Source: Planctomycetales bacterium 10988
Lineage (GTDB): Bacteria; Planctomycetota; Planctomycetia; Pirellulales; Pb10988
Reading direction: 5' to 3'
Assembly (NCBI GenBank): GCA_009664345.1
Contig: CP043547.1
Coordinates: 6,042,709 to 6,106,708 of the forward strand
DNA: 64,000 nt
The position numbers and the translations under genes were made by a program. This document shows, one piece after another, positions 20,992-26,771 of the stretch (positions are counted from its first letter, which is position 1; every line of letters begins with the position of its first letter). The notes below the pieces were generated by a model. The model had not been told where the DNA came from. It did no database searches and worked only from the letters and a program-made list of their open reading frames with translations.

Positions 20992-21465
20992 ATGACCGAA
21001 ACCATGAAACAATCACAGTCTTCTACCAACTTACCTTCGATTTTTCAATCGCTCGGCTTGCTTATTTTAAGGTTGGGAGTTGGGGGCTATATGTTGTTTG
21101 GCCATGGACTCTATAAAGCTGAAATGTTGCAAGCAGAAGAAATTAAATTTGGCGATCCCATCGGCGTAGGTATGGAGACAAGCCTTTATTTAGCCATCTT
21201 TGGAGAAGCCGTCTGTGCAGGCTTGATCATGGCCGGCCTGTTAACTCGCTTGGCCTCGATTCCATTCTTATCCACGATGGCCGTGGCCGCTTTTGTCGTT
21301 CACGGTGCCGATCCTTGGTTGATGCAAGCCGCTGGCGGCGGAGCTTCCAAGGAACCCGCCATGCTCTATTTTATCCCCGCTCTGACACTTCTCTTTACAG
21401 GCCCTGGAATGTTTTCAATCGACCATCTCTTCTTTGGAAGAAAAAAGAAACAAGAGATGAAATAA
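20992..21465 (+). CDS. DoxX family membrane protein
   Basis: 157 residues with four transmembrane helices. The first helix carries the DoxX-like [17 protein letters not shown] pattern, and a later [12 protein letters not shown] loop fits the family. DoxX proteins are small four-helix membrane proteins, some of which act in thiol/redox stress or quinone-linked oxidation, but most have no known reaction. The start ATG follows an AAGGAAAG site. It is the second gene of a probable two-gene unit with the flavin reductase, which would fit a redox role. The next genes are on the opposite strand. Confidence 0.85.
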   Translation: MTETMKQSQSSTNLPSIFQSLGLLILRLGVGGYMLFGHGLYKAEMLQAEEIKFGDPIGVGMETSLYLAIFGEAVCAGLIMAGLLTRLASIPFLSTMAVAAFVVHGADPWLMQAAGGGASKEPAMLYFIPALTLLFTGPGMFSIDHLFFGRKKKQEMK

Positions 21466-21499
21466 AGTTGAGTTAATAGCGACCAGTTAGAAACTAGAA

Positions 21500-21540
21500 G
21501 CGGCTTTGATAATGGGAATCTTTATCAGAGTCGCTTTTTT
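21500..21540 (+). terminator. Rho-independent terminator of the flavin reductase-DoxX unit
   Basis: GCGGCTTTGATAA pairs with TTATCAGAGTCGC (G-U pairs allowed) around a nine-base loop and is followed by TTTTTT. It lies 35 bp after the DoxX stop. Confidence 0.85.
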
Positions 21541-21608
21541 AAATTAGATATTTCTATTATGTCAGGCGGGTAAAAGTGGAGTCAAAAGGATGTTGAAATC
21601 AAGGCAAC

Positions 21609-21639
21609 AAAAAAGGAGAACCCAATCACAGGATTCCCC
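21609..21639 (-). terminator. Rho-independent terminator of the paired small-gene array
   Basis: Read on the minus strand, GGGGAATCC pairs with GGGTTCTCC (two G-U pairs) around a seven-base loop and is followed by six T. It lies about 30 bp after the last short gene and closes the array. Confidence 0.7.
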
Positions 21640-21670
21640 TTCTTGATTCAATCATCGAGTTTGACTTTGG

Positions 21671-21820
21671 TTAGTCTTCCTCTTTCAAATCTTTCTTCAC
21701 GGAGTCTGCATATTTTTTAATTTTTGCAGCGGCTTTATCATCTCCGATCGAGAGCTTTTTAGCTTGCTTCATCTTATCTTGGAACTTTTTCAGTTGTTTT
21801 TTGGGGTCTTCACCTGGCAT
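21671..21820 (-). CDS. Short charged protein, member 1 of the paired array
   Basis: 49 residues, beginning MPGEDPKKQLKKF and ending VKKDLKEED; about half are charged and it is predicted to be entirely helical. It is homologous by eye to the 49-residue proteins at 22679 and 23339, sharing MPxxDxKK at the start, a Lys-rich centre and K-[ED]-L-K-[DE]-E at the end. No signal peptide, membrane helix or known domain is seen. An AAGGA site lies about ten bases before the ATG. It is the second gene of its pair, 82 bp after the long member. Function unknown. Confidence 0.7.
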   Translation of the reverse strand: MPGEDPKKQLKKFQDKMKQAKKLSIGDDKAAAKIKKYADSVKKDLKEED

Positions 21821-21902
21821 GGAGGTTGATCCTTTCAAAAAAATTTAATTAGTAAAAAACAATCATACGGCTTTATGAACAAGGAGAATTCATCATGAAC
21901 GA

Positions 21903-22367
21903 TTAGGAAGGACGCAAGTTAGGTTTGACTCCAGCCAAGGCTTTGGTGACATCCTTGATAAACTTTTTGGACGAACTCACGGACAACTTCTTGAAGGGAT
22001 TCTTGGTGTCTTTTTGTTTCTGTTTTACAAAAGCATCGAATCTACCAAGTTTTTGCAAAATATTAGATTTTGAAGTCTCGATTTCATCAATGAGGCGATT
22101 GAGCTGACCTTCGATGGCTTGAGTGGTTTCTTCAATTTTATCCGCATCTCGTCCAAGTTTGACATAGTCAGGGTCTTGATTGGCTAACCGTTCTTTTGCT
22201 TGATGTCGAGTGTAGAGAATTTCCACACGTTGATTCACCAACTCAATCGCTTCATTCGTAATATCGAACCAGTTTTTTTTCACTACATTAAAGTTTTTTA
22301 AATGTGCATCTAACATCTTCAAATCTTTGCTGATATCATCGATAAATGCATTCGACCGCTTACCCAT
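21903..22367 (-). CDS. Helical protein, long member 1 of the paired array
   Basis: 154 residues, hydrophilic and predicted to be mostly alpha-helical/coiled coil. The start is MGKRSNAFI with AGGAG eight bases before the ATG. The middle has DPDYVKL and the C-terminus has NPFKKLSVSSSKKFI; both blocks recur in the proteins at 22883 and 23537. No signal peptide, membrane segment, zinc or nucleotide motif is seen. The gene is followed by its short partner at 21671. The 311-bp gap upstream, with hairpins and a repeat, may hold its own promoter. I know no family with this pattern. Confidence 0.8.
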   Translation of the reverse strand: MGKRSNAFIDDISKDLKMLDAHLKNFNVVKKNWFDITNEAIELVNQRVEILYTRHQAKERLANQDPDYVKLGRDADKIEETTQAIEGQLNRLIDEIETSKSNILQKLGRFDAFVKQKQKDTKNPFKKLSVSSSKKFIKDVTKALAGVKPNLRPS

Positions 22368-22591
22368 CTTAAACTCCTTTAGTAAATAGAATAAAGAACC
22401 TCTCCGGGGGATAAAATAAGAGAGGTTGTAAGAACCAATCTTCAGAGTATCGTACTCTGAGTTTACTTTCTTAGTGGCTCGGACAAAACTCCAAGATTTG
22501 AAGTAAAAGCACTCGGGCTTGAGTGGTATAGTCGTTCTTGATTCAGTTTCGTCAGAGCTTCTTAGATAAATTGAAATAAATCTAAGAGTGT

Positions 22592-22665
22592 GTGGTCAAA
22601 AGTTACTTGAAAGCAACCTTTTCTAGGTCGTTATCTGTTTATAATAGGTTTTGACCGCTGGCTCT
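22592..22665 (-). repeat. Imperfect ~73-bp repeat with complementary ends, copy 2
   Basis: Starts GTGGTCAAAAGTTACTTGA and ends GGTTTTGACCGCTGGCTCT on the plus strand. It matches copy 1 (12594-12665) at both ends, while the centre has diverged. It lies 13 bp after the stop codon of the short gene at 22679 (minus strand). Two other small hairpins, CAGAGTA/TACTCTG at 22443-22459 and CTTAGAT/ATCTAAG at 22561-22586, lie in the same gap. Confidence 0.6.
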
Positions 22666-22678
22666 AATCTCTTGTCGC

Positions 22679-22828
22679 TTAACTTTCGTCCTTCAGTTCT
22701 TTCGATAGACTGCCTGCCATCTTCTTCGCTTTGGCAAGATTCTTCGCGTTTCCTCCTTTCTTCTTTTTAAGCTCCTTTATTTTTTTATCGAGCATCTTTA
22801 CAGTCTTTTTATGATCTTCACTAGGCAT
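22679..22828 (-). CDS. Short charged protein, member 2 of the paired array
   Basis: 49 residues, MPSEDHKKTVKML at the start and LSKELKDES at the end, with a very Lys-rich centre. It has the same length as the other two short proteins and is clearly related to them (the C-terminal LSKELKDE is identical to that of the 23339 gene). The ATG at 22828 has GAGGGA about eight bases upstream. It is the second gene of its pair, 54 bp after the long member at 22883. No known domain or export signal. Identical length in three diverged copies supports real coding. Confidence 0.75.
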   Translation of the reverse strand: MPSEDHKKTVKMLDKKIKELKKKKGGNAKNLAKAKKMAGSLSKELKDES

Positions 22829-22882
22829 GAGAAAATCCCTCAGCTATTTAAAGTAGATTGAAGAATAGTTAGTTTATTGTGA

Positions 22883-23326
22883 TTACTGTAAATCATTGAT
22901 CGCTTTTTTGGTGGCTTCGATAAATTTCTTCGAACTACCTACGGATTTCTTCTTGAAGGGGTTTTTCGATTTCTCCTTTTGTTTCACATACGTTTCGAAA
23001 TCACCAACAAGTTTTAAAAGAGCCCGTTTATTGGTGTCCACCAAACGGATCAGGCGATCGCTTTGTTGCTCAACGCGTTCCGCCTGTGGTTTTAACCGTG
23101 CTGCCTCGTCGACCAACTTTTTATATTTGGGATCGTTGTCGGCTTGGTCTTCATCCCCTTTATAAGTATCGTTAAGGATGATCGCGGCTGATTGCTCGGC
23201 CATTTGCCATTCGCTAAAGATGGTGACCGCTTCTTCGATTACCGTTTGACTGGCATTGAAATCGCGTTCCAATTCAGCCAAACCTTTCCCGATGGCGACA
23301 ATAAATTTATCTGATTCTTTTCCCAT
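22883..23326 (-). CDS. Helical protein, long member 2 of the paired array
   Basis: 147 residues, related to the proteins at 21903 and 23537. It starts MGKESDKFIVAIGKGL, has NDPKYKKL near residue 83 and ends with KNPFKKKSVGSSKKFIEA before a short helix. The central ~70 residues are diverged from its relatives and very helical (many Glu, Gln, Ala, Lys). The ATG at 23326 follows a purine-rich AGAAAGAAAGA stretch and comes only 12 bp after the stop of the previous short gene, so the two pairs are probably co-transcribed and coupled. Function unknown. Confidence 0.8.
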   Translation of the reverse strand: MGKESDKFIVAIGKGLAELERDFNASQTVIEEAVTIFSEWQMAEQSAAIILNDTYKGDEDQADNDPKYKKLVDEAARLKPQAERVEQQSDRLIRLVDTNKRALLKLVGDFETYVKQKEKSKNPFKKKSVGSSKKFIEATKKAINDLQ

Positions 23327-23338
23327 GGGTCTTTCTTT

Positions 23339-23488
23339 CTACTCTTCGTCTTTAAGTTCTTTTGACAAATCTTTGCTTGCTTTACGCATCTTCCCGATAT
23401 TTTTGATGTTCCCAAGTTTAATCTTGTCAAGTTCTTTCATTTCCGCTTCGATTTGTTTAATCGTTTTTTTGGGATCGTCTGCAGGCAT
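23339..23488 (-). CDS. Short charged protein, member 3 of the paired array
   Basis: 49 residues, MPADDPKKTIKQI at the start and LSKELKDEE at the end, predicted fully helical. It has an AAGGA ribosome site about six bases before the ATG. It lies 48 bp after the long gene at 23537 and 12 bp before the next long gene. It belongs to the family of 49-residue proteins at 21671 and 22679. Its mixture of Lys and Asp/Glu would allow pairing with a helical partner such as the neighbouring long protein; that is inference. Confidence 0.75.
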   Translation of the reverse strand: MPADDPKKTIKQIEAEMKELDKIKLGNIKNIGKMRKASKDLSKELKDEE

Positions 23489-23536
23489 GAGAATCCTTCT
23501 TTCTTTCAGTGGTGGCTGGGGTGTGAACTCGTTGAA

Positions 23537-23983
23537 TTAAACATTAATTCCGTTCAGCGTTGCTCTGGTATTTTTGATATACTTTTTCGAAGAAGCGATC
23601 GAAGTTTTCTTAAAGGGGTTCTTTGTTGACTTTGACTTTTCTTTCAAAAAGGTTTCAAACGTAGCGAGTTTGTTTTCCGTGTTAGAAATTTCACTGCGAA
23701 TCAGCTCGCGGAATTTACTGATTTGCTTATGGAGCTTTACTTTTTTGGGCATTAATTTCCCCAACTCATTAGTAAGCTTTGTATATTCTTGATCATTATT
23801 CGGGTCAGTATTTGATTGTCGGCAGTGATAAATAATCGTATTACGTCGATTTTCCTTTATTAGAATGTCACCACCTAAGATTCGATATTCTGTGATCAAC
23901 TTTTCAAGTGTCTTACAGTAGGTCTCGATATCTTTTAAACATCCGTCAATCGATTGGATATGTGCGTTACTTCGATCGCCCAT
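23537..23983 (-). CDS. Helical protein, long member 3 of the paired array
   Basis: 148 residues from ATG 23983, which has an AAGGA site eight bases upstream; an upstream extension to 24025 is open but starts without a good site. It begins MGDRSNAHIQSIDG, has NDQEYTKL near residue 75 and ends KNPFKKTSIASSKKYIKN plus a short tail. It is the first gene of the array and the most diverged long member in its core. Three Cys residues are scattered and form no motif. A 14-bp palindrome lies 76-89 bp upstream. Function unknown. Confidence 0.8.
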   Translation of the reverse strand: MGDRSNAHIQSIDGCLKDIETYCKTLEKLITEYRILGGDILIKENRRNTIIYHCRQSNTDPNNDQEYTKLTNELGKLMPKKVKLHKQISKFRELIRSEISNTENKLATFETFLKEKSKSTKNPFKKTSIASSKKYIKNTRATLNGINV

Positions 23984-24058
23984 TGTTAGTCCTTTCTTAG
24001 ACCGTAGGAGTGGATTAAGCGCCACTTTCTTTTGAATCGTGCCCTTGGATTACCTTGA

Positions 24059-24072
24059 TGGAAAATTTTCCA
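24059..24072. promoter_or_regulatory. 14-bp perfect palindrome upstream of the paired array
   Basis: TGGAAAATTTTCCA, 76-89 bp before the first array gene, with a related half (TTGATGAAAATTCC) next to it. The position suits an operator in the array promoter, but no regulator is known and the AT-rich sequence makes chance palindromes more likely. Confidence 0.3.
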
Positions 24073-24530
24073 ATTGATGAAAATTCCATTCTCTTGAAAA
24101 TACGCTGGATCGGACTTTCCAAGTATCTTCTCTTACTAGAAGCGAATCCCTTTTGCAACGCGTTTTCTAAAAGCCAATCGACAGAACCACTCAATCAGGG
24201 TGACACCGGGACAAGGTGGCTTCCCTTTTACTTTTGACGATCAACTCTAATCGTCTGTTCTGGCAGAGAGCGAACTCTGCTGACAGGTGCCCTGTCGGAT
24301 GCTTGGGATTTTTTGTATTTGGCAAAAACTATCCCGGTTACCAACTAGTCGCGGCTTACGTATTAAGGAGAGAATAGGAAGTAGACCACAAGTTTCTCCC
24401 TGTAACTGCTTCCTAAGGTACAGTGAGAAATTATCGAATACAATTAGTTCTCAATTCATTTTTCGAACTTCCATTTCTCTCCGATCTCGCTTCTGCAATT
24501 CTTATTGGAGCATTCTTTCACAAAACAAAA
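24073..24530. other. Gene-free stretch upstream of the paired array
   Basis: About 460 bp. Small hairpins can be drawn (GCAGAG..CTCTGC near 24262-24280 and ACAGG..CCTGT near 24281-24296). Open frames here have no family features. I see no tRNA or other known RNA. Confidence 0.4.
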
Positions 24531-24567
24531 AAAATCCTTGGCAGAATGATCTTCCACCAAGGATTTT
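24531..24567 (-). terminator. Rho-independent terminator of the HTTM unit
   Basis: On the minus strand AAAATCCTTGG pairs perfectly with CCAAGGATTTT, and the downstream arm runs on into eight T. It lies about 100 bp after the HTTM gene stop. Confidence 0.8.
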
Positions 24568-24670
24568 GGGATTTCTTTTTTGGTGTTCGCAAAATCGTTA
24601 CAATAGTCAATCTCTTCTCATGACAGAGATTCCTACCTAGCTTTGCGAGATCGAGTTTACTTAAACAGGG

Positions 24671-25852
24671 CTATGCATTCTTCGATACGTGCGTGGTTGA
24701 AGGAGCTCGTTTCCCGGCACCTTTGGCATGCGGTGGACCTGGCGGAGTGGCAATCACCTCCGGATGCGTATCCACAATGATCCCATCAACCAACCGAAGT
24801 TCTGGCAGGAGCTGTTGTTTGCGTTCGATCTCTTCCCAACTTGGGAGTGGTTTTCGTTCCAGAAGTGACCGGACAAGCCAACTCGGCGTCCAAGAGAGAT
24901 TGGCAAAGATCATCAACAGGCCAAATGGCATCATCCCCATTAGCAGGCCGATTCCAAGGTGCATCCCGATGATGTTTAACACCACCAGCGGCCGCAGCCA
25001 GCGATTCCAGACTAACGCACAGTAGCTCAATTCTCCGAAGAGAGCGGCTAATGTGATGAAGTTCAAAAGGTACGGCCAGTGGGCGAGCCAGGTGAGATCG
25101 AGCGTTTGAAACTCAAGATTTGCCAAGGCGTGCCAGACGGCTTCGCCCCCTAACCAGAGCGGCCCGGTTTTGCCAAGACCCGCGAAGAGGTAAACAATAC
25201 AAAGATGGACTTGCATGAAGCGAATCGCCAAGTTTGCCGACCAGCTAAGCGGTGTCAATTGACTGAGTTCAACAGGAAGTTCCTGACCACGGCGTTTGCG
25301 GATGTTTTTCTTGAGGTCGAGGGCTTTCGCTTCACGACGTTGCTTGAGCCAGGCATCGACCGAGTAACACGCTCCCGAAGGTCCAAGCATCATATAAAAG
25401 GCCAGAATCCCCGCCATTTGATCCACGCCATAAGTCCCCATCGGATTTCGTTGCAGGTAAGTGAGGACAACGATCCAGGTTAACACGCTGGTCACTCGAC
25501 TAAACAACCCAATCGTAAAACAGAACACGACAGCGATGCTCGTCAAGTGAGCGATCCAGAGAAGCGTTGGCGACTCACTCACCCAGGCCAGGTAATTCCA
25601 ACTCATGGTTGGAATATTACCCCGGAGTTGATCTCGGAGTTCAAGCGATTCTACCGTGACCCAGCTATCGGCCCCGTAGAAACTTTGAAGGTCGAAGGAC
25701 CACATGAACGTGGAATAGAGGAGTACACTTCCAATGAAGATACGTAAGAAACAATACGTCGCTGGGTCGCGTGGAGAAAACCAAAAGCGATTCCAACATT
25801 CAATCGTACGATGATAGCCCCGTTCAAGATAATTTTTGATCAGCGTGATCAT
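24671..25852 (-). CDS. HTTM domain membrane protein (vitamin K-dependent gamma-carboxylase-like)
   Basis: 393 residues. It starts with a WNRFWFSPRDPATYCFLRIFIG stretch typical of HTTM (horizontally transferred transmembrane) domain proteins, distant relatives of gamma-glutamyl carboxylase. Roughly eight helices are visible, including IVYLFAGLGKTGPLWLGGEA, where the family keeps a Lys near the putative active site. The C-terminal ~60 residues are soluble and Pro-rich. The activity of bacterial members is unproven. The start overlaps the stop of the upstream gene by four bases (ATGA), so the two are coupled and probably form a complex. Confidence 0.82.
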   Translation of the reverse strand: MITLIKNYLERGYHRTIECWNRFWFSPRDPATYCFLRIFIGSVLLYSTFMWSFDLQSFYGADSWVTVESLELRDQLRGNIPTMSWNYLAWVSESPTLLWIAHLTSIAVVFCFTIGLFSRVTSVLTWIVVLTYLQRNPMGTYGVDQMAGILAFYMMLGPSGACYSVDAWLKQRREAKALDLKKNIRKRRGQELPVELSQLTPLSWSANLAIRFMQVHLCIVYLFAGLGKTGPLWLGGEAVWHALANLEFQTLDLTWLAHWPYLLNFITLAALFGELSYCALVWNRWLRPLVVLNIIGMHLGIGLLMGMMPFGLLMIFANLSWTPSWLVRSLLERKPLPSWEEIERKQQLLPELRLVDGIIVDTHPEVIATPPGPPHAKGAGKRAPSTTHVSKNA

Positions 25853-26421
25853 GCGGACTCCTCCGCTTCAGCAGGAATAGGAAAGACCTGTTCTTCACGA
25901 TAGAGAGTGGAATCATCCAACGCCGTGCCACCTACAAAGGCTTCACGGTTGGGTTGTTGATGATAGATTAAATAGAGTTTGACGTGTTTGGCTTGATGTT
26001 CTTTCATCAAATGATTCGCGTAGTCCTGCAAATAAGCATTGTACAGGGTGTGATCGCGATGCCAGCCGCCCATCTTTTCACTTAACATAAAATGACGGTG
26101 ATAGCGGCAACGGGGCCATTGCGAATTGGCTTCCGCGAGATACCCGGTTTTGGTCTCGCCATCGGCCAAGGTTAATTCATAACGCATCATTTTACTCGGT
26201 CCCGGATCAGGACTGAAAAATCGATACGTCATATCCAAACTTAACGTCCGCGTGTAGAAAAGACTGCCTGTATAAAGGCGACTCATCAAGCGACTCCCGG
26301 GGGGCATAAACATCGGGGCCGCCAGCACTCCCAATAAATGCATCACAATAAGAAAACTCAGGACCATCTGAGCATTCGGACCCAAGGATGCAGGTGTCTT
26401 TTGAGAAACTTGCTCTGACAT
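25849..26421 (-). CDS. HTTM-associated single-pass membrane protein
   Basis: 190 residues with one N-terminal transmembrane helix (about 20-42) and a soluble domain of about 140 residues rich in Tyr, His and Arg (YRFFSPDPGPSKMMRYEL, CRYHRHFML). I do not recognise a named domain, but a protein like this commonly precedes HTTM genes. It overlaps the HTTM gene start by four bases and has AGGAGG before its ATG (at 26421). The pairing suggests a partner or substrate-presenting subunit of the HTTM protein; no activity can be stated. Confidence 0.78.
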   Translation of the reverse strand: MSEQVSQKTPASLGPNAQMVLSFLIVMHLLGVLAAPMFMPPGSRLMSRLYTGSLFYTRTLSLDMTYRFFSPDPGPSKMMRYELTLADGETKTGYLAEANSQWPRCRYHRHFMLSEKMGGWHRDHTLYNAYLQDYANHLMKEHQAKHVKLYLIYHQQPNREAFVGGTALDDSTLYREEQVFPIPAEAEESA

Positions 26422-26771
26422 GTAAACAATCCTCCTTTCACTTTACCATGCCTCTTTTCTCCCACCTGTCAAACATTTCCTGATCGATTCACTTTGAAAA
26501 TTAAACTTCCCGATCTTCGCTAAACGTACTGTTAGGATCAGGTTGTTTTTTATGCATAATCAACACCTGTTCTTATTGTAGATGGTGCTTGGTTTGATGT
26601 GTGCAAATAAATTTTGAATGAAATCAAAAACTTTTTTGTTCCCCGGTCTGGGGCAGACAGGGTCTTCGTGAAAAGTTGAACAAGTGGCTTTTTTCAAGTC
26701 CGCGGAGTGGTTATCTTAGAAGCTTCAATCTGAATCAAAACCAATCCGAGTGTAGTGAGGTACGGGAAGCC

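Noticed and set aside
21671-23983. Paired array as type VII (WXG100) or a known toxin-antitoxin system
   Set aside because: No WXG motif, no LXG or known toxin domain, and no DNA-binding antitoxin domain; sizes and charge alone are not enough to assign it.
24287-24640. 117-codon open frame near the terminator of the HTTM unit
   Set aside because: It runs through a clear terminator hairpin and has no family features.
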